DNA from: Aurifilum marmelostoma
Lineage: Eukaryota; Ascomycota; Sordariomycetes; Diaporthales; Cryphonectriaceae
Reading direction: 5' to 3'
Assembly (NCBI GenBank): GCA_027559495.1
Contig: JAMXSV010000026.1
Coordinates: 682,001-746,000, forward strand
DNA: 64,000 nucleotides
Positions 1 to 12,325 of this stretch are shown here, in pieces (within the stretch, counting starts at the first letter, position 1; each line of letters begins with the position of its first letter). The position numbers and the translations under genes are program-made. Below the pieces are notes generated by a model, which ran no database searches, was not told where the DNA came from, and was given only the letters and a program-made list of their open reading frames with translations.

Positions 1-1
1 C

Positions 2-869
2 TACAAGGTTCTCAACCTCCCTTGGCCGGACACGGATAATGCTGCTGCTGAGCCGCGTCGTGCAGCAGATATGGACACGGATGATAATACCCTTCTGATC
101 TACGGAGGGAGCACGGCTACTGGAACGCTCGCGATACAATTTGCAAAGCTGTGAGCTGCATATCATTGCCGTCACTAATAATGAGTTACCTTGGTTGGAG
201 TCTTGATAGTCCTGACATCTCAGGGTAGATCTGGCTGGAGGGTGGTAACGACATGTTCCCCGCGGAATTTTGATCTCGTGAAGGGCCTTGGAGCCGATAT
301 TGTCTTTGACTACGTACGTATCACTATTCCTCTATAAAGCCTTTATTATCTAGTGGCTCTTCGCATCCGCCGTCTTCCAACTTCTCATATCGTCTTACTG
401 AATTTCTCTACAGAAAGATCCAGACGTAGGAAACAAGATTCGCCAAGCAACAGCCTCCCGCATAACCAAGGTTCTTGACACGATCAACATAGAGTCCTCC
501 GCTGCTATCTGCGCACAGGCATTTGGGCCAGACGGCGGCGTGTATTGCAACTTGCTCGGCCTCGATTGTCCCCGCGACGATGTCGAGTCCATCTTCTTCC
601 TCGGGTACGACATGTCTGGTGAGATGTACAAGTTTGAAGGGGAGACATTCGAGGCCAGACCCGAGGCGTTCGAGTTTGGTCGCAGGTGGCTGGACGTTGC
701 TGAGAGGCTCTGGGCGGCGGGGAAGTGGACGCCTCATCCTCAGCGGGTGGGCGAGGGGGGACTGCTGGGTCTGCTTGATGGTATGCAGGAGATGCGTGAG
801 CAGCTGGTTAGTGGTGAGAAGTTGGTCTATCGAGTTGAGGATACGAAGTGGCCCGTCGATAATATTTAG
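2..869 (+). CDS. Zinc-binding alcohol dehydrogenase / toxD-like enoyl reductase, 3' part
   Basis: This is the C-terminal part of an MDR-superfamily NAD(P)H oxidoreductase of the toxD / trans-acting enoyl reductase type. The 5' end lies outside the window. Three exons fit one frame: 2-150, 229-313 and 414-869. The introns are 151-228 (GTGAGC...TAG) and 314-413 (GTACGT...CAG). The first exon holds the Rossmann nucleotide-binding motif, YGGSTATGTLAIQFAKL. The second gives SGWRVVTTCSPRNFDLVKGL, the usual strand and helix that follow it. The last exon ends with GEKLVYRVEDTKWP, close to the standard C-terminus of the family, where a GEKLVYRV-like stretch precedes the stop. In fungi these enzymes often work in trans with polyketide synthases or as stand-alone quinone/enone reductases; which applies here cannot be told. 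The gene converges on the decarboxylase at 1141. Confidence 0.85.
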
Positions 870-1140
870 TAGCTGGAGATGATGAGACATACGAATACAG
901 ACATGGAACAAATTAATATGGGATATCAGCGTGATCTGGATCGATCTGGTGAAACTGCCTGCTGTGTGCCCGAGAAAGTTAGGGTAATTATTTAATTACT
1001 CAATTACTTAATGAGTGTGTGATGAGCCAACCTTCACAAGATCAATTTCCTAGTACCTAGGTATTCCTCACAATAATCTTGGAACTTTGCGGATTACTTT
1101 CTTCCCAACATATTCGCTCAGAAAACCGCTTCCCACCTTA

Positions 1141-4100
1141 TCACTTGCTCAATTGCTTCCCAATGGTCTTGAACTCATCTGTCCAGCCAGCAACATTGCT
1201 CACCTTCCTGTACGGATCATGGTTCAAGAACTCGGCGTCTACAAAGACAGACTGCCCCAGCGTCACCCTTCCTCGACCTACGAGCCCGGTCTGCTGCCCA
1301 TCATCGCGCCCCAGTGCCTCCCAGGCCTCCAGGACTTGGGCCCCACTGGCGTCCTCGGGAGTGGGGTCTTCCCAGATACTGACCTCGACTTCCTGACCGG
1401 GCCGGAAGAAGAAATTGGGCAGGTCTGCGAGGGTTTTGTTGCATTCTGGGAAGGGCTGCATCGTCTCCTCGCGGACAGAGTCAAACAGCAACACGTACGG
1501 GCGTCCGTTTCCGAACGACAAGGAGGAAGATGAGTCTCCCATGTCGAGGTTGATGTCCGTGGCCGAGAGCTGGGTGTTGGGGGAGGCGAGCAGGGCGTGG
1601 TCGATGTTCAGAGAGCTCGAGTCGCCGTAGAGGTAGAATGGCATCCGGTCTGTCGGGTAGCTGGAGGCAAGATACATGCCGTTGAGCTGGCGGTTCAGCC
1701 AGGGCCGGACAATCTTGAGCGAGGCATCCGGGAGCTCGACGGAATCCTCACTGCGAGTTGGGAGAGAACAATGTCAAGTCAGTATTCTGTGGCATGACTT
1801 GATGACTATCGACAGGGAACAAGGCATAGCATGACTGAGAGAATGTCAGACTTACACAGATCTAAGGCTGATTGTCCCACTCAACTCTCCATTATTCGCG
1901 ATGGCCGCGTTGAGATCAACAGGCTTCTGCGTCTCAAATATCAAGAGGCTATTGGGATGCTGGGACGTCACGTCGTCATACCAGTCCCTCGCATGGCTCG
2001 ATAGCTCGACCTCGAGGAGGGTCTGGCGCCGATGGTTTGCCACATGGAAACTGGGCTTGTGGAGAAGATAGATGCGGTCCTTGCCCTGCACCATGAACGA
2101 GTGGGTGGCCTCGGTCGTCTCGTTTCTCTCACGGGATACCTTTTTGAATTTATTTTAGCAATAGAGACTCACCAGTGTGGTTCAGTGAAAGTTCCTTACC
2201 TGGACTGCCTCCTCGGCGACATCTTTGAAAATGCCAGCCAGGTGGCCAATGAAGTCCTTCTCCGTCGGAAAAGGCGACATGACCACATTCCTCAGCACGA
2301 ACAATTCCTGCGGGCCATCAGGCACCAGGCCCAGCCTCTGCTTGAACGTCCTGAGGCAATTGCCGTAGAGGTCCGGGGTGAACTCGGTGGACGTGAGGTA
2401 GAGAGGAATCTCGGTCGGGTCGTCATCTGGCGTCTTGACTGAGAGATGATCCACGATCCGTCGGTTGAAGTAGTTGGCCTCAGCCGGGTCCGTGTTCAGC
2501 CTGCCGTCGCTGTATCGAAAGTTGCAGGCAAAGGCGTTGATGTTCAGGTCCGATCCGAGCTTGCGGATGAGCGAGATGGCGTCGTCGCCGCCGGGGCTCT
2601 TGGAGCTGTTCTCCACGATCTGCAGGTTAGACGAGGAGAGAATGTTGTTCCTGATCCATTCCTTCTCTGCCTCGACCGATTCTTTGGTCGAACCGTCTGC
2701 CAGCTCGGACGGGAGAAGGTTGAGAGGAACGACGACAAAAGACATGGACTCGTCTGTCATGGCCGCCCACTGCGCAGCGAGCTGATATTTTGAGAGAATC
2801 TGTTAGTTGAAATTTGAAGCAGAAAAAAAGGAAAAGGAGGAGAAGAACAAGAGGGAAAAAAGATATATGCAGACTAATGATTCAACTCACTCGACCACAG
2901 GTGAAGGACACTTCTCCGAGGAGCGCACCATAGCCCTCGTCGTTCAGTCCAATGCAGGTATTGGCCATATAAGTCGACACGGCTGAGGCACCAGGTTTGC
3001 TAATTGAGACATAGTTCGATATTTAGCGAATCATCACTGAACCATGGGGGAGTGTATAACAAATTCACAACTTACCTTCCTTCCACCCCATAGACACCGA
3101 TGTTCTCGGTGGAACCCTGAGACAGATATGGGGCATTCCACGTGAGCAGGTGCCGCAGCCGTCCGTCTCTGTAGCATAGACCACCAGCAGGGTATGGTAT
3201 ATATCCGGCCTTGTGAGGGTCGACGGTAATGGAATCGGCCTTTCTCAGCCACCACATGACCTCCTGTGTCTCCTTTCGCAGAGGACTGTCCGGCACAAAG
3301 CCCGTCGCGTGACCTCCTTCTCCAGTACCAGGAGGGAGGATGCCGACGCGGCCGCTGTCAGGAGCATAGTCCTTGGGCAACATGGAGGCAAAGTAGCCTC
3401 CCCAGGCGGCATCAGCATGAACGAGGAAAGTCAGGCCCTTCTCCTGGTACTCATCTCTCAGGGCGATGATCTCGTCGAGAGGATCAACAGCGCCCTCTTC
3501 GGTGGACCCAATGATGGCCACCACGGCATATACAGACTGTTTGTTCTGGAGGCGTTCTTCGAGCGCCCTGCGAAGCTCTTTGATATCGAGACGAGCTCCA
3601 TTGTCGACAGGGATGCCGATCATGTTCTCAGAGCCAATGCCGGCAATGGCTGATTCATTGGTAGTTGTGACTGGGTCAGCAAAACAACTTTGCAGGTGGG
3701 AATGACAGACAGCAATCAGTAATCACGGAGTTCACGAAACTCGGCGGTACGAACCTGCTCCTTTGGGCCAGGAATAGTGGCGCGTGTTGGACAAGAAATA
3801 CTGTCCCGTCTTCTCAATACCAAATTGGCGCTCCAGGGCGTCCTTTCCGCGGGATTGGATGCCGTACTGATCCATGATGGTTTCCAGATACTTGGAAGAA
3901 ATGCCATAGTCGCGATTGAGCCTGTCTGGAAGGTCAAGAATGCTGTCGGCACGCAGGTTCAGAAGCTGCCACGTGGATAGGTTGACGAGGAGATCTTCCT
4001 CTCCATCTGTGATTGGGACTTTGAATGTTTTGGCGACGTCTGAGAGGGGGCCTTCCATGGCTGCACGAAGGGAGAGTGGATAGAATTTGAGATTGCGAGC

Positions 4101-5329
4101 TGGAAGACAATACATTAGTATAGACAAACTGCATTAGGTCTGGAGCACTACTTCAGTCTTCATGATACGAAGACTTACCAGCCCTAAGATGGTCAGTGTA
4201 TACTTCATTTATTACACAGAGATATCTAGACTCACCAGATTGACTCGAGATTGGCGACAGTCCCATCGCAGGTCACATGGCCCCACTTGAACAGCCCTTC
4301 GTCAGCATCTTGTAATAGCTTTTACTGAGCTCAAAAGGGTTGGGAGATTATGACTGTTACTCACAGGGTCTGGCCCTTCTGGATCGGGCTTGCTGTCGTC
4401 CTCGGCATCGATATTGTATCCAAACATGCTACCCAGTTGCTTCCCGACCTCAATCTCGGCGAGAGTCGAGAGCGGCGATGCCTCGCTGAACAGGACAGGA
4501 CGCAGTGTCAGAGCATGTAGGTTGTGTGACTTCCGAAAATTGAGGATCTGCTTGATTCAGGAGGCTAGCCGACTCACAAAGCTACGTTGTTTGGGTTGTA
4601 GAGCATGGTCGTGAAGTACCCGAGGAGCGCAGGCATACTCATATCCATGCACATATGGCCCTGGTATCTAGGCGACCAGAACGGAATAGAGTGCTGGCCA
4701 AGCAGCTTGCCCAGCTGCTGTGTGGCATTGGCCACAGCCTCAGTGCGGTTTTGAAATTCATCTGACTGTTGAATTTCCTTGGTGATAAAGGCCTGATGTA
4801 ATTATTTGAACAAGGTCAATGTCTGTTTCTTGTTTTCTCTCTTGGGGTGGGAGATGTAGTATGCAGCATGTCATTCAATGAAGAAAAAGAAGGAAAGAAA
4901 ACACGACAGCAACGAGGCTATATTATTGACAGTGATAACAATTCTATGTGAAACTCATCGGCTTACACCATCCTTTGGGAAATAATTCAGCCTCGCCTTC
5001 TCGAGCTGGTCAAGAAGCACGCCGACGTTCTTCCTAAAGTAGGCCATATTCTCTGCCTGCGGGCCGATAAAGTAGGAGCTGATGGCCTGGTGGCTGACAT
5101 CTTCATGAGACGCCCTCGAGGCGCCGCTGGTGAAGACATTGCCGTTGTCTTTGGTCAGCTCGACCCCGCCGGTGAGGCCGTTGAGGCCCTTGGAGAGGTC
5201 GATGCCGACGTTGGTCGACACGCTGCCCACTCCAGACAGGCCAACGCTGTTGCTTGCCTTGGCCTTGTCCAGAGACGGTATACTGAGGCCGCTCTGGAAG
5301 TGAGCACCGCCTAGGTTGAAGGTGTTCAT
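1141..5329 (-). CDS. PLP-dependent decarboxylase, tyrosine decarboxylase type
   Basis: Group II pyridoxal-phosphate decarboxylase resembling bacterial tyrosine decarboxylases; by family it would convert L-tyrosine or a related aromatic amino acid to the amine plus CO2. I read 11 exons: 4967-5329, 4578-4792, 4365-4485, 4236-4285, 4179-4183, 3755-4099, 3076-3670, 2891-2999, 2200-2781, 1856-2139 and 1141-1750. All phases agree and give 1092 residues. The motifs are DPWGHVTCDGTVANLESIW (about 232-250), HADAAWGGY (451-459, with the Asp that pairs with the PLP ring) and TVDPHKAGYIPYPAGG, whose Lys (about 520) is the Schiff-base residue. Bacterial enzymes are near 620 residues, so the C-terminal part from exon 10 on is extra and has no function I recognise. 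There is no signal peptide, so it is probably cytosolic. The exon 10 acceptor (AAAAAG at 2140) is the least certain splice site. Confidence 0.85.
4179..4183 (-). other. Five-nucleotide micro-exon of the decarboxylase gene
   Basis: The micro-exon reads GGCTG on the minus strand. It is flanked by a TTAG acceptor and a GTAAGT donor, with introns of 52 nt (4184-4235) and 79 nt (4100-4178). Joining exon 4 directly to exon 6 would break the frame. Including these 5 bases gives ESIWAARNLKFYP, which matches the conserved stretch after GTVANLE in this family. Confidence 0.8.
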
Positions 5330-8300
5330 GTTGTTGTTGTCGTTGCTGGGTTGAAGCTAATGATCTGATTATCACTTGACACAGCACATTTACTGAAGAT
5401 TCTGGCCAAGCCTTCCTGGTCCATAAAGAGGTAGAGAAAGGAAGAGAAGCCAGAGACGGACCTAACCACTCTGCAATTTATATTTTCGTAACCGAGACCA
5501 GCCTGGCATCCCTTTCGGGCAGAATTGTCGCGATCAAGTGTGACTGCAATTAAGGAAACCCCGCTTCGAACACGCCAATGTCGTTTTTCGTGGCCAAATA
5601 TCCAGTCCGTGATTATCGCTCCGGTGACGACCGTACATCACGGGGCCAGTCATGCACGTTATAGTGTGATTCGTGCCGTGTGTGGCTTGTTATTGATTGC
5701 CATGTCTTACGTATTCACCATACAGAGGTCGTGTCTCGTGTGTGCGCGTGTGTGTGGACGGCTATGAAGAAAGAAGAGGCCATTGGTCCAGCCGTGTTCT
5801 CAGCTTATGCAGGCTACGATAATCGCGGACGAAAAGAATCTTTCCATTTCAGCCACATACGTCTGTCGTACATCGTACATTGTACCAAGGCAAGTAAATA
5901 CTACTTCTCTACATATACTTCACGCGTATATATATACATGTGTTAATTTATCCTGAATAAGACGCGAAATAAGTTGAGAGTGTGGGATCGCTCGAGACTT
6001 GATGAAATACCTCTTTGCAAAAGCTTTGCAAAGTATGTAAGCCAATAGACTCTACATATATGTTCTTTGGTTTCCTGTGTGTAGCCGTTAATGATAAGAT
6101 CAACAATCAAAATGTGTTCGAAGCAATGGGCATGAAGTGTCCACCCGTCAACGTTGTGAACATCGTTCACAGAGCATACATGCATATATTCAGATAGATG
6201 CCCCGTTTATAGAAAACATTTCATCTGCCCGTGTAAAGCTTGAGTATGTATAGTTAATAGTATATTGTACATCGCCCTAACATGGCTCGACACGCTTCAT
6301 CAACGCAATGCAACCCTCAAGCAAGCCCACACGGGCTGAATATTAAGTATCTAACTCTCTTCCCCCTCACGTGGCGCAGGTCACGCAGTTACAACCACAA
6401 ACTCGCGAAACACCACCGCATCGGAAACCATCTCAATAGTGCGCAGGGAGGATGCAACATGCCCCTCTGACCGGTGAGTAATTAATGATGGCTGCGAAGT
6501 AAGCAATAACGACGGCGACGACAAAAAAAAAAGGGACCTACCTCCCTACAAGCCGGTCGATCTGCACGCTCCGAAGGGTGACGACATGAACAGCTACCCG
6601 ACAAGCGTGACTCGAGAGATTTCCAAGTCGAGCAAGTAGGTCACTGGGTAGCAAAGAAGGCAAGACAGAAAGCCTCAGTAAACACAGCGCCAAACTCCAC
6701 ACTACAAGAATTATACCGGCCCGACAGGTGGAGAGAGAGGAGGGGGGGAGGGGCGGGATCTTCCCTTCCAAGGTCAATTAAGCTACAGCCTAGTCAGATC
6801 ATTGTCCCAATTGGACGTGATCCACTAAACGCCAACTGCAGTCTATCTCCGCAACTCCCTCAGATCTCCGCGTTAGAGAACAAATCGGCGCCACGCGCGG
6901 GTTGCGTTGTGCAAAAACAGTCCCGCCGCCATCACATTGTACAATGATGACCTTTACCGAGAGGGGCACTCGGTGTAACATCGTGGTGGGGAAATGATGG
7001 ATGGGTGGCATACATCCCGAGTTCTTTTTTTTTTTTCCTCCCCTTCCTCTAAGAACCCTCGAGGCTCATCGGGGCATTTCTGGGCCATGTATTACCCACC
7101 ATCACCAGAAAACAAGTCTCCAGACATGGCGAGGACAAAAAGCATTGGGGAAATGGGGGAAAGAGGGGGTGCCTCGTACATAATCTGCATCCGTAGTAGG
7201 CCAGGTGCAGAAAGTCGACCCGATATTCGTTGTAAGTCAGCAGCGACAAAGAAAGGAGGAAAGGAAGAAAAAAAAAAAAAAAAGAAATCTTGGCTGCAGA
7301 AGCGAGTGACAGCCCTGGGGGGGGGGGATCCCTTGGGGTCGGTGTAATAGAAGGAGCAACTAAGTAAGAAAAACCCCATGCCCGAGAAGATCCTCAACAC
7401 ATGTACTTGTTGATCACTCTCCCAAGGTAACATAGGCAATGTTTCAGGAGGAGGAAAGCAAGGAGGACGGCGAAGGAGAAGATAAAGGGTGGAGGAAACC
7501 GGGGCATTTCAAATATATTATGTGTCATGGCTTCTCCAAAAAGACAAGATCAGTACAACTGATGCTCACAAAATCGGACTGAGTTGACGCCAGTCGATGG
7601 TCATAATTTGATTTGTCCTTGTTTTCATTTGGGTTGGAGTTCTTCCCGAGTACGCCAGGTAGACAACTCAGAACGTCCCTACATCCTATCTCCCCTCCAA
7701 TAACTACGATCGACTGATAGCAAGTAGGTAATAGGAGTCATGATCCCAAGCCCGCCCCTTCACCACGCCTCCTCCGGCTGATGCTTTTTCCTTTTCCCCA
7801 CCCTCCATCATGTACAAGTCCCAAGCAGTAACTGTGCGCTGGCGATGAAAGCCTCATTTGCCGACTCCCAAATCAATGGTACATCACAGGATATGGAAGG
7901 GATGCCGACCAGAGAACGATCTCAAATAGAACAAAAACGAAAAAACGCCCAACGAATGCAGAGGTATTGTGTCTGGTTTCCCCATTTCCCATCCAGAGGA
8001 TTTCATTAAAAAAAAAAAAAAAGACATGCAACATAGGGGGGGATATCTCTTTCCCAATTCACCATATGATCTTTTGTTTTCCCCGGCTCGCCCTTCCCTG
8101 TGATACTCCAGTTCCATGATGAATTTGATAGACAAAGGGAAAAAAAGAAGAAAAAGAGGTGGTTGAAGAATAGAAAAGAAAGAAAAGAAGAAATGAAGAA
8201 AGAAAAAAAAAGAGAAGAAAATCACATCGCCCGAAATGCAAGTTCCTTTGCCAAGAGCAGGCTCCTCCGGACCCCTTTGATGATGACGATGATAATATCT

Positions 8301-8751
8301 GATGATGATGATGATGATCTTGTCCACTATGCGCCTGGTGTTGAATGCTCGATTGGGGGGGGGGGGGTATCTGCTGCATAAAATGGACTTGTCTGTTGGT
8401 CACTGAGTCATGGTGCTCTTTTTTTTTTTTCCTTTAATGGTTTTTTTTCCTTCGTGGTTGTTGTCACCCTGCTTTGAGGACCCGCATTTTTGCAGTCCAA
8501 CACTTGATTCTGGGTAAGCGGCCATCGAGGTCGGTTTGGGAATTGGGCTCATGGCATCAAGCTCATGGCGCGTTGAATGGAAGAAACGAAGAAGCTCCCG
8601 TCGTTTGTAATACAACATATCGTGTCTGCCTCATTTTCTTTCGAGAAGTTGAAGGCAAGAATGTGGTGGTAGGTGGTAGTGGAAGTAGTAGTAGGAGTAG
8701 TAGTAATAGTAGTACAGCAGTTGACTCCATGTGCACGTGCGTATACACGCC
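5330..8751. other. Intergenic region between decarboxylase promoter and PLC 3' end
   Basis: All open frames here are short, low in complexity and lack family motifs. The left end is the decarboxylase promoter and 5' leader. The right end is presumably the PLC 3' UTR and carries A-rich and G-rich tracts (7269-7283, 8008-8022, 8346-8356) and GAT/AGT trinucleotide repeats (about 8280-8312 and 8679-8715). I see no RNA gene or mobile element. Confidence 0.6.
5476..5482 (-). promoter_or_regulatory. Possible TATA box of the decarboxylase gene
   Basis: TATAAAT on the minus strand, about 150 nt upstream of the ATG at 5329. The position suits a fungal core promoter, but it rests on sequence match alone. 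Confidence 0.4.
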
Positions 8752-11700
8752 TCACATGGAGGTCTGAGAAGGATGTTGCGACGACAAGACGGCCGAGTCC
8801 TTGTCCATGCTGGACTTGGGGCTCTGCTCCTTGCGGTTGAAGACACTCCTTCCCAGGCTCTTGAGCTTGTTCGAGCTGTCGCCCTCAGCCTCGTAGTCAA
8901 CGAAGACGCTGGTGATGTTGTCCACCTTGATGCGGCAGAAGAGTGTCGAGAACAGGTACTTGTCTCCGTTGTGGTCCAGCAGGGGTAGGGTGCGGTATCC
9001 TTGTTGCAGGCTCGTCAGCTTGGCCGTGTACGTCGCGATTGCGGGTGACCGGTCGTTGTAGTTGCCGTTGTCAGACAGCTTCACAGACCATCGGACAAAG
9101 ACCAGGTCGGGGTATTTGGTCCTGACGTCGAACTTGAACGGAGTCTGAAAGGTGGGGTTGAAGCCATTCTCCCTGATAACCTTGGTGCGGGACTTGAGAG
9201 GCCAGCGCAGCGGCTGCCCGCTGGCATCTCGCTTGTCACGCTTGTCGTCGGCGAGAAACACCTCGACCTCGACGTACGGGTCGACAGTCCTGCGCTCGCC
9301 TAGGTTGGCCGGGCGCATGAGCTGCTGAGCCGAGATGACGTCAATGGTGAAGCTGACATTCTTGCGCTCCCGCTTGCTGGCCAGCTCCTCCGACACCATC
9401 TGGATCTCCCTGAAGGAGCGCGGCTTCAGCACGTAGCCAGACCCGTCCTTGCCGCCCGCAAACATGGCCTGGTTGAATTGCATACCCAGGTCAAAGGTCT
9501 GCCAGTTCAGAGCAGCCATCTGGACGCCGCGTCTCCAATAAATCAGCGGGTCAAAGTTGGTTGATTTGAGCCGGTGCTGGCCAGGGTATACGCGCATCAG
9601 GTAGCGCATGTTGTGGCGGAAGAGGGCATCCTTGCTGACCTTGGTCGAGCTGTTGTTGAGGAATGTGCGCTCCTTGAAGGACAGAATGTGGTTGAAGACC
9701 TTGCAGTCCGCATCGTCGAAGCCCCTGAACTTGATGCCGAGACAGTAGACACCCAGGTCACCAAGCACGTTGGTGATCTTGCTCTGCTTGGAGCGTCCAG
9801 TCTTCTCTGGCCCGCTGTCATCGCTGGAGCTGCTGCTCATCGCGTCCTGCACGTCCGAGATCTCGCCCTCTGCGATCGTGTTGACGCGGCGGTTGCTACC
9901 GCGCCGGCTGCCAGGGTAGTTGGGGCTCAGGAGGGGACTGTTGGGGATAGACGCCTCCGAGGGCGCCACGGGCCGAGAGAAGGGAGACGTCAGGCTGTTG
10001 CCGCGCCGCCTGCCCGTGTTGCCTGTTTCGGCAGTCCTGGGATCGTTCAGGTTGGGTGACTTGCACTTGACGAGGATCCGGCCCTTGAGCTGCTCCGGGG
10101 TGGGCAGCTGGCCCTTGGCACCCTCGAGCTGCTCCGTCACGAGCTTGTCGCCGAAGATCTCTTTCAGGATGTTGGCCATGACCTCCTGCTGTGGCGGGCT
10201 GCAGTGCACCTCCAGAGATACCCAGAGGGGGTACTGTGACTTGACGAAGGCGTACTTGTTGATGGCAACAATGACCTCACGGAACAGGATAGCCGTGGTC
10301 AAGGTCTTTCCGTGGGTGACCATGGGCTGGTTGTCGGGGCCATCCCAGCAGTCGACCTCGACACAGCGACAGCCTCGCATCAGGGCCGAGATGTAGCCCT
10401 CGATGCTGGAGACGTCGGCAATTTGACGACCGGTGAGATAGGTGTTGTGAGAGCTGGAGATGTAGTACTCGTTCACGGGGCGGTCGAGGTCGCAGTTCTC
10501 GGGGACAAGCTCAAGAGGAAGGTTGTGGTTCGACATGAGGTACTTGGTCAGGGCAGCCTGGTTCATGCGTGGCTTCTCTGCAGAGCCGTCATCAGTGCCG
10601 CTGCTCTTGGAGGAGATGAGCTTGCGGCTGAACTGGTTGAAGATGGCCTCCTTGGCCGCACGGTCAGTGACATCCTCGTTTTGAATGTCCTTGAGGAAGC
10701 GCAGGAAGTCCTCAAAGTCAAGCCCTTCCTTGTGACTCGGGCGGACCTCGTTATACACCTTGTCGACGTCGGCCCTGTGTGCCATGAGGCGGACGAACTC
10801 CTGGAATTCGACATAGTTGAGCTTGCCGGTCTCTGTCCTGTCGGCGCGGTCAAAATTGGCCCTGAGGGTCTCCGAGGAGACGTGGATGTGCAGGTTACGG
10901 CAGACTTGTTCGACGCCTGCGAAATCGAGCTCCTCCTCGATAGGAGGGTTCTCGGGATAGATCCTGGCCATCTCCTTGCGCCAGTATTCCTTGATGGCCC
11001 TGTCGTTGAAGGCCATCAGGGACGTCATGAGATCCTGGCGGTGCTTCGACAGGGCAAACAGCGTGGTGACCCAGTGCTCAAAGTGCTGGTCATTATCGGC
11101 AATGAGATGCATTGTCTTCTGCTTCCTGTCTGGCACGGCGTACAAGATAGAAAAGAAACGGGGCTCTTCGAACTCGGCTACCCCGCAGTCCAGGCGGTAT
11201 TGCCGAGCCTCTGGGGCGACGCGAATTTCCTTGATGTCATCGATGTACACAGACTTTGACGGTCGATTCTTGTCCCAGGTGATCTTGCCAGCATCCTGAT
11301 CAAGCACGAGAGTCAAGCGCTTTCGCCGCTTTGCCGAGACCTTGGTTATTGGCGTGCCCTGCAGCAGCACCCGCTGGACGACCGGGCCAGAATGGATGTC
11401 CGAAGAGATGGTAGACGTAGCAGCAACGGATGACCCACCACAGGTCTGCGAGAAGTCCTGAAGAGGCTCCCCCTCGGCGATGGGCACGGGATACAAGGGC
11501 TGCTGTTGTATTTGTTGTTGTTGTTGTTGCGGCTGCTGCTGCTGCTCTTTGGCGCTGAGAGCCTCGTCATCACTCTCGGAACAGACTGCGACGGCATAAT
11601 CAGGTGGTGCAGTGACACTACTATCGCTTCTCCCGCGTCGCATGACAGCTGGGCCTACGCTGGTATCACGACTGACGGGGTGAGTTGAAGACGTACGCCG

Positions 11701-11771
11701 GCTGCCGATGAGCCGCGACCCTTCGCTCCTCACCTTGTTAGAGAACCGCCTGAGCAGGCCGCCGCTCTTTG

Positions 11772-11820
<49 letters not shown>

Positions 11821-12325
11821 GTGGTGGGAGTCGTTCTGTGCTGAGTTCTCACTCGTCAGGCTCTGTGGCAGGGAGCTGGTGCTGGCCTTCCTGGAGATGC
11901 TGGCGTGGGGAGGGGCAATAGAAGGCGGAAGCTCCATGGGCGGGGGCACGGCCGAAGCCCCCCCCCGATTCCCTGTCAGGCGCATGATCTGGCGAGGCCT
12001 GTATGGAGGTGTTGGTGGTGGTGGGAACGGCGGACTCCGGAGACATGGTGATGGGTGATGCCTGCAGAGGACTGGAGGCCATCGACGAGCTGGTGATGGC
12101 CGAGGTGGGCGCGTTTGGTGTTGTCTGGCAGTATGGAGGTGATGAAGTTGACGATGTTGATGAAGATGCCAGATTGGTCGTCCGGACCTGGCTGGGGCGC
12201 GGGCGCCGGGGCAGTGGGGACTGAGGGTTATTTGAATGCGCCGGCAGGGGCCCTTGTGAGAGCACAGGGGAAGAAGAAGAAGAAGAAGTGACTTGTGGTG
12301 TTGAGTTGTTGTTGGCGGACGACAT
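8752..12325 (-). CDS. plc1: Phosphatidylinositol-specific phospholipase C, delta type (frame interrupted)
   Basis: Hydrolyses PIP2 to IP3 and diacylglycerol at the plasma membrane, feeding calcium signalling. The uninterrupted frame 8752-11985 encodes 1077 residues without introns. In order it holds Ser/Gln-rich sequence, a PH-like region (about 215-330), EF-hand-like helices (about 345-450), the X box (about 490-630), an acidic Ser-rich linker, the Y box (about 765-880) and a C2 domain (about 905-1040). Catalytic histidines are seen in SSHNTYL (H513) and VTHGKTL (H558), 45 apart as in mammalian PLC-delta1. A better start is the ATG at 12325, which sits in a CACCATG context and opens a 119-residue Ser/Pro/Thr-rich extension in a different frame. 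The two frames meet at a C9 run (11958-11966, G9 on the coding strand), and one base fewer there would fuse them. The polyQ tract lies in the N-terminal tail. Confidence 0.93.
11773..11820 (-). repeat. CAG/CTG trinucleotide repeat encoding polyglutamine in PLC
   Basis: Sixteen consecutive Gln codons, nearly all CAG, preceded by two His codons. A second, interrupted Gln-rich tract lies at about 11496-11550. Both fall in the non-catalytic N-terminal tail. Confidence 0.9.

Noticed and set aside
10312..11259. Plus-strand 315-codon frame
   Set aside because: It lies opposite the PLC coding frame, which carries clear domains; it is the mirror of codons ending in G or C.
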